Source of the DNA: Gammaproteobacteria bacterium | Lineage (GTDB): Bacteria; Pseudomonadota; Gammaproteobacteria; GCA-001735895 | Length of the DNA: 7,365 nt | Assembly (NCBI GenBank): GCA_027293245.1 | Contig: JAPUFZ010000316.1 | Location: 1 to 7,365, forward strand | Direction of reading: 5' to 3' | Shown: in pieces, positions 1 to 6,745 of the stretch | Layout of the letters: each line of letters starts with the position of its first letter | Position numbering within the stretch: the stretch's first letter is position 1 | Program-made: the position numbers and the translations under genes | Notes under the pieces: generated by a model | Database searches by the model: none | Told to the model about the DNA's origin: nothing | Seen by the model: the letters and a program-made list of their open reading frames with translations, nothing else

Positions 1-3000
1 CTGGTAGTCACCTTTACTAACGCCGCTACGGAGGAACTGCGTGGTCGCATTCGGGCTCGTATTTACGATACCCTGCAATTGCTAAACCAGCCGGCTGCCA
101 CGGACGATGAGTTCCTGGCATTGCTACTACTTCAATGGCAGGCACTCGACACTGAAACGCAACAGCGGCAAACCAGGTGCCTACAGCTGGCGCTGCGCTG
201 TATGGACGAGGCAGCGATTTTTACCATCCATGGGTTTTGCCAACGCGCCTTAACCGACCATGCCCTGTCCAGCGGACAGCCCTTCGACGTTACCCTGCTC
301 AGCGACGACCTGCCACTATGGGAACAGGCATTGAAAGACTGGTGGCGGCGCCAAAGTTATAACCTCAGTAGTAAGGACTGGTCTTTGTTTCACTTATGTC
401 TCGGTGACCTGTCGGCATTGTTGAGCGCGCAAAAGGATTTAAATACCGACCACCAGGCAACCATCTTGCCCAAGGTAAAACAGGACCTTGATGAACTGTT
501 TCTTCAGTGGCACCAACTCGAAAAAAGCTTACAGGGTCTGGCGAGTGCCTGGCAAACCCGGAAAATTGAGGTTCTCGAAACACTACAGAATTCAAAAACC
601 CTGAAGCGCACCAGGGCTTTGCCCTGGCACAAGGATAATCTGGCGCACAGTTACCAACTGTGGGACGCCTATTTTGGTTCGCACCAATTACTCGAAATAC
701 CAGGATCACTCCACTATCTGGGCCGCGATACCCGGATAAAGGAATCGACCCCGGCCAAACGGGGCAGTGATCCGAAGCTGGAAACCGGCTTCTTCGCACT
801 TGCGCAGCAAGTGCTGAATAAAATTGATCAACTAAAAAATCGCTTCAAGGTTCGAGCACTGATCGAAGCCAATGTCTTCGCACAGCACCAGGTACGGACC
901 ATAAAACAACAAAACCGCAGCATTGCCTACCAGGATCAGCTGTCATTATTACTCGAAGCCCTGCAGGGTACGGCGGAGCTGGGGCAACAGTTACGTGCTC
1001 GCTTTCCGGTTGCCCTGATCGATGAGTTTCAGGATACCGATGCAATCCAGTTCGGCATTTTCAAGCGCCTTTATTTCGACCATGAAGAGTTTAGCCTGAC
1101 CATGATTGGCGACCCCAAACAGGCCATTTATAGTTTCCGCGGCGGTGATATATATACCTATATCAAAGCCAAACAGGAACCCTGTGTAGAGAATTTTTCC
1201 CTGCTGATCAACTGGCGCTCGGAGGCCAGGCTGATTGATGCAGTTAACACTGTTTTCACCAATCGGCCCGCTGCCTTCATCTACGCCGATTCGATCGATT
1301 TTGTGCCGGTGCAGGCCGCCACCAGCAAGCAGCCGTCACCATTGCTGATTGACGACAGGGCGGTTGCACCCTTAACCATCTGGAAAATTCCACAAAACCA
1401 GCAGCAAAAAAACCAAAGCAGCCGGCAAACTTATCGATCGATAAACGCAGCTATAGCCGATGAAATCGGCCGATTAATACGTGGTGGTCAGCAAAACACC
1501 ACCCGGCTCGGAGACAGACCACTTGTTAACGGCGATATAGCGGTACTGGTTCGTACCGCGCTCGAGGGCAACAGCTTGCGAGCTGTTTTGTACGAGCGCG
1601 GCATCAGGGCAGTCACCATCGGTAAAGACAAGGTGTTTGATAGTGATGAGGCGAGTGGTCTTTATGAGCTGCTGCTAGCGATAAACCATTTTACCGACCG
1701 TAGGTTATTACGCGCTTCACTGACGAGCGGGTTATTGAGTTTCGATTATCTGCAAATTGCAGCGATTTGTGACAACGAGAGTGCCTGGCAGCACTGGTGC
1801 GAGTTAATCAGGAATCTGCATTTACTGTGGTTGCAGAAAGGATTTATTGCCATGTTTCAACAACTGTTGCAGGTACTGGAGATTGGCGAACGATTGGCTG
1901 AATCCGATTTTGCCGAGCGGAGATTGACCAATTTACTGCACCTGGCCGAGCTGGCCCAACATCGCTCCCGGGTCAACCCCGGTTTTGACGCATTGCTGGC
2001 CTGGTATCGTGATCAGATTGCCGAAACTACGATGGAAGATACCGAGTTACGCCTGGAGAACGACGAAGAATTAGTCAAGATCGTCACCATCCATAAGAGC
2101 AAGGGACTCGAATATTCCGTGGTATTCGTACCTTTCCTGTGGACCTGCAGGCCCCGCCAGGTAAAACCCGGTTCGGTTCTTCGGTTTCATGATCAACATC
2201 ACAATCCGGTAATCGACCTCGGTTCAGACGACCATGCCGAGCATGCATTCATCGCCGAAAAGGAGCGCCTGGCAGAAGATATCCGCCTCGCCTATGTTGC
2301 CATCACACGTGCACGCGCCAGGGTATACCTGGCCTGGGGTGACGTCGGCGATGGCAAGATGTCGGGCCAACCTGCAAAAACCGCGCTGGGCTATCTACTT
2401 CATTCGCGACAGTGCGCCGATGATTTAAACCGGCACCTGCCCCGGGCTTTTGACAGCATTGATGAAATGGACAAAGACCTCGAAAAACTCGCCAAAGCAA
2501 GCCAGGATTCGATCGAAATCATTCCATTGCCGGAACCGGCAGATGAACCGAAACTGGCTACTGATACGCGCCGAGAACAGGTTCTTAAAGCCGCCATTTT
2601 CAAGTCCAGGCTCGCTAATGACTGGCATATTACCAGTTTCAGTGGCCTGACTCGAGAGATACACCAGGTCGGCCATGGTGGTAGTAGCCGCAGTGGCGAA
2701 GATCCGATACTCGATTTTCCCGCCGGTAGTCATGTTGGCCTGCTGCTGCACGGTATTCTCGAGCATCTAGATTTTCAACGGGATATAAAAAGCCAATGTG
2801 CCGAATTACTCCCTCGTTTCAGCCCCCGCTTCGGCCTGGATTCAATTGAAAATCAGAACACCCTGTCGCGATGGATGGAAACTTTGATGCTGTGCCCGTT
2901 AAACCATGCCGGATTGACATTATCGTCACTTTCGATGAATCAAAGACTGAATGAGTTAGCGTTTGATTTTGCCCTCGACGAACTCGATATCGACAAACTA

Positions 3001-3438
3001 AACCGGCTACTCACGCGTATTTCTGGTGTTCAACTGGCGCCAGTCGATGTGAAAAATTTTCGTGGCCTGGTTACCGGCATCATCGACCTGGTTTTCGAGC
3101 ACAAAGGCAGATTTTACATTGCCGACTATAAAAGCAATTTTCTCGGTGCGCGCCTGGAAGACTATACAACCGACAAGCTACAGGCGGCCATCTACGCGCG
3201 GCGTTATGATCTACAATACCTGCTGTACTCGATTGCACTACATCGTTACCTGGCACTAAGACTCCCCGATTACCAGTTCAAGCAGCATTTCGGTGGCGTC
3301 TACTACCTGTTTATTCGAGCGATGCGACCGCAACACGGTACTCATTATGGTGTCTTTTTTGACTTACCCGCTTACGATGACCTCCTCGAACTCGACGATT
3401 TATTGGCCTTCGCACCGCCAACCGGTAGTTTGTCATGA
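1..3438 (+). CDS. recB: RecB, exodeoxyribonuclease V beta subunit (5' end cut off by window)
   Basis: RecB is the 3'-5' helicase and nuclease subunit of cytoplasmic RecBCD, which unwinds and trims double-strand DNA ends for recombination. The frame is open from base 1, starting inside motif Ia (VTFTNAATEELRGRI); a later TTG at 79 is not the start. By recall of E. coli RecB (1180 aa) roughly 60 residues are missing, including Walker A. In window residue numbers I see TIHGFCQR (75-82), Walker B ALIDEFQDTD (D341, E342), motif III GDPKQAIYSFRG (about 370-381), NWRSE (404-408), HKSKGLEY (698-705) and AYVAITRAR (764-772). The C-terminal nuclease site appears complete: H917 (LLHGILEHLDF), E985, D1029 (GIIDLVF), D1042 and K1044 (ADYKSN), matching H956, E1020, D1067, D1080 and K1082 of E. 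coli. There is no frameshift. The stop codon overlaps the recD start, implying one operon. AddA is the alternative, but the adjacent recD and close RecB motifs argue against it. Confidence 0.97.
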   Translation: MVVTFTNAATEELRGRIRARIYDTLQLLNQPAATDDEFLALLLLQWQALDTETQQRQTRCLQLALRCMDEAAIFTIHGFCQRALTDHALSSGQPFDVTLLSDDLPLWEQALKDWWRRQSYNLSSKDWSLFHLCLGDLSALLSAQKDLNTDHQATILPKVKQDLDELFLQWHQLEKSLQGLASAWQTRKIEVLETLQNSKTLKRTRALPWHKDNLAHSYQLWDAYFGSHQLLEIPGSLHYLGRDTRIKESTPAKRGSDPKLETGFFALAQQVLNKIDQLKNRFKVRALIEANVFAQHQVRTIKQQNRSIAYQDQLSLLLEALQGTAELGQQLRARFPVALIDEFQDTDAIQFGIFKRLYFDHEEFSLTMIGDPKQAIYSFRGGDIYTYIKAKQEPCVENFSLLINWRSEARLIDAVNTVFTNRPAAFIYADSIDFVPVQAATSKQPSPLLIDDRAVAPLTIWKIPQNQQQKNQSSRQTYRSINAAIADEIGRLIRGGQQNTTRLGDRPLVNGDIAVLVRTALEGNSLRAVLYERGIRAVTIGKDKVFDSDEASGLYELLLAINHFTDRRLLRASLTSGLLSFDYLQIAAICDNESAWQHWCELIRNLHLLWLQKGFIAMFQQLLQVLEIGERLAESDFAERRLTNLLHLAELAQHRSRVNPGFDALLAWYRDQIAETTMEDTELRLENDEELVKIVTIHKSKGLEYSVVFVPFLWTCRPRQVKPGSVLRFHDQHHNPVIDLGSDDHAEHAFIAEKERLAEDIRLAYVAITRARARVYLAWGDVGDGKMSGQPAKTALGYLLHSRQCADDLNRHLPRAFDSIDEMDKDLEKLAKASQDSIEIIPLPEPADEPKLATDTRREQVLKAAIFKSRLANDWHITSFSGLTREIHQVGHGGSSRSGEDPILDFPAGSHVGLLLHGILEHLDFQRDIKSQCAELLPRFSPRFGLDSIENQNTLSRWMETLMLCPLNHAGLTLSSLSMNQRLNELAFDFALDELDIDKLNRLLTRISGVQLAPVDVKNFRGLVTGIIDLVFEHKGRFYIADYKSNFLGARLEDYTTDKLQAAIYARRYDLQYLLYSIALHRYLALRLPDYQFKQHFGGVYYLFIRAMRPQHGTHYGVFFDLPAYDDLLELDDLLAFAPPTGSLS

Positions 3439-5261
3439 AATCCCTGCTAAAAATTCTGGCAAAGCAGGGTGATATCTCTCCGCTGAGCTATTTTTTCGCG
3501 AGTTTTATCGCCGAACAGTCCACTGGCAATATCGATGGCCTGCTTGCTTATAGCGCGGCCCTGGTGAGCGAAAACAACCAGGCGGGTGATGTTTGTATCA
3601 ATATGAATGCATTTGTCGGTCAGCCCCTTTTTAGCTCTGAACAAATCCCTCTACAGGACCTGCCCTGCGGCATCGATCTCGATCAATGGTGCCGGTGTTT
3701 GCTGGAAAGCCCCTGTGTCGGCAGCGCCGGCGAAGTGACGCCACTGATACTCGAAGATCACCGGTTATATCTGAACCGCTACTGGCTGTATGAAACCCGG
3801 GTCGCTGAATTGATCAGGTCTCGCCTGTTGCCTTTACCGGCTATCGATAACAACGAGCTATCTCAACAGCTAGGTCAACTATTCCCCGACGGTCGTGATC
3901 AAACGCGGGTTGATGCACAAATGCTAGCCGTCGCTCTTGCGGCCAATCGCCGCTTCGTTGCCATTTCGGGGGGGCCCGGAACCGGTAAGACCACCACCGT
4001 ACTTAAAATTCTTTCGCTGCTATTGTTGCAACAACCGGGAATACGTATTGAACTCGCAGCGCCTACCGGCAAGGCCGCGGCTCGGATGATGGAATCGATT
4101 CACGCGCGTATTGAAGACAGCCATCTTCCTCCCAAAATCCGAGATTTAATACCACGACAAGCCAGTACCATCCATCGGCTACTGGGGTACAGAAACCATC
4201 GCTTCTACCATTCGAGTAGCAACCCGCTTGCGCTTGACTGCCTGGTTATCGATGAAGCCTCGATGCTCGACCTGACACTGGCTTATCGCTTGCTCGATGC
4301 GCTGCCTGCACGGGCCAGGATTATTCTACTCGGTGACCGCGACCAGTTGGCCTCGGTTGCCGCCGGTAATGTCCTCGGTGATATCACCGGGCACGGCCAG
4401 GCAATCGGTTACTCAGAAGCGCTGGTTGATCAACTGGCATTGCAACTCGACCAGCCGGCGGACAAAATTCCGCGTGCAACCGAAGCTTCGGCTATCGCCG
4501 ATTCGATTGCTCTATTAACAAAAAGCTATCGCTTCGGTGTCGACAGTGGTATAGGTCAACTTGCAAGTCTGGTTAATCGGGGAGCGAGTCGTGCGGTAAT
4601 TGAATTATTGCAGACGTCAAATTCGTCTGTGAGTTTACAGTTACCGGCTGGCAATTCGCTTGCGGCCGATGCGGTCGAATGGATCCTCTCGCGATACACG
4701 CCGGTACTGGCCAGTACCGATGTAGCGCAGGCTATGGATGCGTTTGATCGTAGCCGGGTTTTGTGCGCGATCCACTCGGGGCCTTTCGGTGTAGATGAAA
4801 TGAATCGTTTGCTTAGCCATCGTCTGCAGGCAACACGAAGCACTGCTGCGGACGATTATCCCGGTAGACCGATATTAATAACCGCGAACGACTACGAACT
4901 CAATTTATTCAATGGCGATACCGGGTTGTTATGGCCCGACGAAGCCGGGGTATTACGCGCCTGTTTCCGTGGCGCGGACGGTATTCGTGAATTGCCCATT
5001 TACAGCCTGCCGGAGCACGTCACCGCCTGGGCGATGACCGTTCACAAATCGCAGGGTTCAGAATTTGAATCGGTATTGCTGATTTTACCCACCGACGCCG
5101 ACAGTAATGCACTAACCCGAGAGCTGCTCTATACCGGAGTGACGCGCGCACGTAAGCATTTGCGTATACATAGCTCAGTCGAAGTGCTGGTCAAAGCTTG
5201 CGAAAATCTCACTCGCCGCGGTTCTGGCCTCGCCCGCAAGCTCGGGTGGAAAAATCTCTAG
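3435..5261 (+). CDS. recD: RecD, exodeoxyribonuclease V alpha subunit
   Basis: RecD is the 5'-3' superfamily 1 helicase of RecBCD. The product is 608 aa, the same length I recall for E. coli RecD. Motifs in order are Walker A GGPGTGKTT (179-187, K185), motif Ia IELAAPTGKAAAR (205-217), STIHRLLGY, Walker B VIDEASMLD (D273, E274), motif III LLGDRDQLASV (D301), KSYRFG (R366), LPEHVTAWAMTVHKSQGSEF with VHKSQGSEF at 536-544, and motif VI RELLYTGVTRAR (562-573, R571). The first ~110 residues are the poorly conserved region expected to contact RecC. The ATG overlaps the recB TGA as ATGA, and a weak Shine-Dalgarno GGTAG (3424-3428) lies 6 bases before it, so translational coupling to recB is likely. 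The Walker A codons contain a run of seven G's (3968-3974). The motif set and the neighbour make RecD2 or TraI-type helicases unlikely. Confidence 0.98.
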   Translation: MKSLLKILAKQGDISPLSYFFASFIAEQSTGNIDGLLAYSAALVSENNQAGDVCINMNAFVGQPLFSSEQIPLQDLPCGIDLDQWCRCLLESPCVGSAGEVTPLILEDHRLYLNRYWLYETRVAELIRSRLLPLPAIDNNELSQQLGQLFPDGRDQTRVDAQMLAVALAANRRFVAISGGPGTGKTTTVLKILSLLLLQQPGIRIELAAPTGKAAARMMESIHARIEDSHLPPKIRDLIPRQASTIHRLLGYRNHRFYHSSSNPLALDCLVIDEASMLDLTLAYRLLDALPARARIILLGDRDQLASVAAGNVLGDITGHGQAIGYSEALVDQLALQLDQPADKIPRATEASAIADSIALLTKSYRFGVDSGIGQLASLVNRGASRAVIELLQTSNSSVSLQLPAGNSLAADAVEWILSRYTPVLASTDVAQAMDAFDRSRVLCAIHSGPFGVDEMNRLLSHRLQATRSTAADDYPGRPILITANDYELNLFNGDTGLLWPDEAGVLRACFRGADGIRELPIYSLPEHVTAWAMTVHKSQGSEFESVLLILPTDADSNALTRELLYTGVTRARKHLRIHSSVEVLVKACENLTRRGSGLARKLGWKNL

Positions 5262-5273
5262 TCCGACAAACTG

Positions 5274-5900
5274 CTAGCCCCTCAATTCATCCGCAACCAA
5301 AAAGTTGATTATCTTAAGCAAACGATCGAAATTGCCTGCCATTACGCCCGAAGTCCGGTATTTGCCATTGACGATTACTGTCGGCACACCCTCGAGGCCG
5401 TAGCTCAATTCCTTCTGCTTGCCTTTGCGAACCAGGGAGTCTACCGGAAATGAGGCATAGAGCTGGCGAAATTCCTTTGCGTCTAAGCCCTGTTCGGCGA
5501 CAAATTCGGCGATCGCATCAAGGTCTTGCAGACGCCGCCGTTTGACATGGATTGCCTCAAACAACTTTTTGTGTAGCTGCTCCTGTGCGCCCATCATTTT
5601 GAGGGCATAATAGGTACGCGCATGCACTGTCCAGGGTGGGTTGATAGACGAAGGGACCTGTTCGAAAACAACACCATCCGGTAGTGATTCGGCCCATTTC
5701 TCGACAAACGGTTCAAAACGAAAACAGTGGGGGCAGCCATACCAGAATATTTCGGTTACCACGACCTTATCTGGATTAGAGGTTTTGACTGCGGGATCGA
5801 CGCGTTGGTAATCGACGCCCTCGACATATGCCTGCTGAGCAACAACAGGCGCCGCAAACAATAAACCCGTAAAAAGCACGAGTATCCATTTTCTTAACAT
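5274..5900 (-). CDS. dsbA: DsbA, periplasmic thiol:disulfide oxidoreductase
   Basis: DsbA introduces disulfide bonds into exported proteins in the periplasm and is normally re-oxidised by the membrane protein DsbB, which is not in this window. The product is 208 aa. Residues 1-21 form a Sec signal peptide: MLRK, a hydrophobic core, then a likely cut after PVVA before QQAY. The thioredoxin fold carries FWYGCPHC with the redox pair C56 and C59, the only two cysteines in the protein, and the cis-proline loop GVPTVIVNGKY with P173. An inserted helical domain lies between them, with a short basic patch KRRR at 120-123. CPHC, the length and the NGKY loop fit DsbA better than DsbC, DsbG or DsbL. The ATG is preceded by AGAGG at 8 bases. 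The stop faces the recD stop across 12 bases. It follows cytochrome c4 on the same strand; I recall a similar engB, c4, dsbA neighbourhood in Pseudomonas. Confidence 0.96.
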   Translation of the reverse strand: MLRKWILVLFTGLLFAAPVVAQQAYVEGVDYQRVDPAVKTSNPDKVVVTEIFWYGCPHCFRFEPFVEKWAESLPDGVVFEQVPSSINPPWTVHARTYYALKMMGAQEQLHKKLFEAIHVKRRRLQDLDAIAEFVAEQGLDAKEFRQLYASFPVDSLVRKGKQKELSYGLEGVPTVIVNGKYRTSGVMAGNFDRLLKIINFLVADELRG

Positions 5901-5908
5901 TCGAATTA

Positions 5909-5913
5909 CCTCT
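5909..5913 (-). promoter_or_regulatory. Ribosome binding site of dsbA
   Basis: On the minus strand AGAGG sits 8 bases before the ATG at 5900, which supports that start and places the signal peptide at the N-terminus. I see no convincing -35/-10 pair in the 140 bases between cytochrome c4 and dsbA, so dsbA may depend partly on read-through from c4. Confidence 0.65.
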
Positions 5914-6006
5914 GAAATACAAATTGGGTTGAAGCCAGGATTAAGACACGAAACCTGTCCGATAGTTTTACGGTAAGCAGGCTAAGTGCCCGTGGCGAGT
6001 CTAGAA

Positions 6007-6034
6007 TAACCCCATTTATCTTAACCCGGGGCTA
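6007..6034 (-). terminator. Possible weak stem-loop after cytochrome c4
   Basis: On the minus strand, just after the c4 stop, TAGCCCC (6034-6028) can pair with GGGGTTA (6013-6007), giving seven pairs including one G-U around a 14-base loop. The following bases TTCTAG are a poor U-tract, so at best this is a leaky terminator allowing read-through to dsbA. An overlapping 15-bp imperfect dyad (6021-6035, TTA.CCC G GGG.TAA) could instead be a protein-binding site or chance. Confidence 0.25.
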
Positions 6035-6040
6035 ACGAGA

Positions 6041-6649
6041 TTACTGAATGCCAGTAATATAGGCTGCCACCGACATTATTTCTCTATCGGACATACGCAT
6101 TGCTACATTGCGCATTATCTGACCGCTGTCATTGGCACGCGTTCCATCCCGGAATTTTTTCAATTGCGCCACTAGATAATCTGAATGCTGACCCCTGAGC
6201 GAGGGATAGGCAGCTGGTTCATTACCGGTACCACTCGGGCTGTGACAACCCATGCAGGCAGCCACCGATATTTCCGTAATACCGCCGCGATAAATCGCTT
6301 CTCCGAGCTCGATCATGCTGGCATCGAAGCTTACCGGATTTAATTTCTGACTTTCGAAGTAAGCTGCCACATCCTGCATATCTGCTTCACTGAGCGTCGC
6401 AGCCATTCCCTGCATTATCGGATCAGCCCGCTCGCCTGATTTAAAATTCTGTAATTGTTTAACCAGGTAAGTAGCGTGCTGGCCTGCCAGTGATGGCCAG
6501 ATAGCATTGGGACTATTGCCGTCGACGCCATGACAACCCGCGCATAATGCACTCTTTATTTTACCTGCTTCACTATCGGCAGCGAACAGGGCAAATGGCA
6601 TCAGGCTGGACAATCCAACCAGAATGGCACCAATGTAGCTCGGTTTCAT
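6041..6649 (-). CDS. cc4: Cytochrome c4, di-haem periplasmic electron carrier
   Basis: Cytochrome c4 is a two-haem periplasmic, usually membrane-associated protein that passes electrons toward terminal oxidases (family knowledge). The product is 202 aa. A signal peptide covers about residues 1-23 or 1-24 (MKPS, hydrophobic core, ALFAA). Two class I cytochrome c domains follow: the first has CAGCH (36-40) and the second CMGCH (132-136). By alignment from memory with Pseudomonas stutzeri c4, the axial methionines are M79 (in IMQGM) and M179 (in QIMRNV). The halves are clearly duplicated: PSLAGQHATYLVKQLQNF in one and PSLRGQHSDYLVAQLKKF in the other. The length and the two-domain pattern match c4, not c5 or mono-haem c552. 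AGGAG lies 5 bases before the ATG. It is transcribed divergently from engB and in the same direction as dsbA. Haem attachment would need the Ccm system, encoded elsewhere. Confidence 0.94.
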   Translation of the reverse strand: MKPSYIGAILVGLSSLMPFALFAADSEAGKIKSALCAGCHGVDGNSPNAIWPSLAGQHATYLVKQLQNFKSGERADPIMQGMAATLSEADMQDVAAYFESQKLNPVSFDASMIELGEAIYRGGITEISVAACMGCHSPSGTGNEPAAYPSLRGQHSDYLVAQLKKFRDGTRANDSGQIMRNVAMRMSDREIMSVAAYITGIQ

Positions 6650-6654
6650 CGTTT

Positions 6655-6659
6655 CTCCT
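6655..6659 (-). promoter_or_regulatory. Ribosome binding site of cytochrome c4
   Basis: AGGAG on the minus strand lies 5 bases before the ATG at 6649. It is the strongest Shine-Dalgarno in the window and fixes the start of the signal peptide. Confidence 0.85.
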
Positions 6660-6660
6660 G

Positions 6661-6689
6661 GTTACGGTAACGGATACGGAAATTTACGG
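6661..6689 (-). repeat. CCGTWW hexamer repeats in the cytochrome c4 leader
   Basis: Read on the minus strand, CCGTAA (6689-6684), a 4-base gap, then CCGTAT, CCGTTA and CCGTAA in direct tandem (6679-6662) lead up to the Shine-Dalgarno. The last two units also form a perfect 11-bp inverted repeat GTTAC-G-GTAAC (6661-6671). The repeat is visible directly; any role in regulation is inference. Confidence 0.5.
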
Positions 6690-6695
6690 CAGGAA

Positions 6696-6708
6696 TGTAT
6701 ATCATACA
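6696..6708. promoter_or_regulatory. Perfect 13-bp dyad in the c4/engB divergent region
   Basis: TGTAT-ATC-ATACA is a perfect inverted repeat with 5-base arms and a 3-base centre. It covers the proposed -10 element of cytochrome c4 and lies about 38 bases before engB. It could be an operator for a dimeric regulator, or only an AT-rich promoter coincidence. I do not recognise it as the site of a known regulator. Confidence 0.3.
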
Positions 6709-6724
6709 CCAACCCCTTGTTCAA
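6696..6724 (-). promoter_or_regulatory. Candidate sigma-70-type promoter of cytochrome c4
   Basis: On the minus strand TTGAAC (6724-6719) is followed after exactly 17 bases by TATACA (6701-6696), itself preceded by TGA, an extended -10 feature. Each hexamer matches the consensus at 4 of 6 positions. Transcription would start near 6689, leaving a leader of about 40 bases that contains the CCGTWW repeats and the Shine-Dalgarno. This is a consensus match by eye only. Confidence 0.4.
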
Positions 6725-6745
6725 CTGGATTAATAATCGCACGCT

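Noticed and set aside
79..81. TTG as a possible start of recB
   Set aside because: The same frame is open back to base 1 and encodes RecB motif Ia upstream of this codon, so the gene runs off the left edge.
338..345. Near match to the E. coli Chi sequence (ACTGGTGG); another at 6967-6974
   Set aside because: Each differs from GCTGGTGG at the first base, 7-of-8 matches are expected by chance, and the Chi sequence of this organism is unknown.
365..799. 144-codon open frame on the minus strand inside recB
   Set aside because: It lies fully antisense to a well-supported recB segment, is Pro/Arg-rich, shows no recognisable domain and looks like a shadow of recB codon use.
1147..1164. Inverted repeat GATATA/TATATC in recB
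   Set aside because: Short, AT-rich and inside conserved codons Asp-Ile-Tyr-Thr-Tyr-Ile right after motif III, so protein sequence explains it.
2425..2766. 113-codon open frame on the minus strand inside recB
   Set aside because: Antisense to the RecB linker and the start of the nuclease domain, with no recognisable motif and other short shadow frames overlapping it.
5901..5960. A dedicated dsbA promoter
   Set aside because: I searched for a -35/-10 pair at 16-18 base spacing on the minus strand and found only weak fragments such as TTGTAT with no partner.
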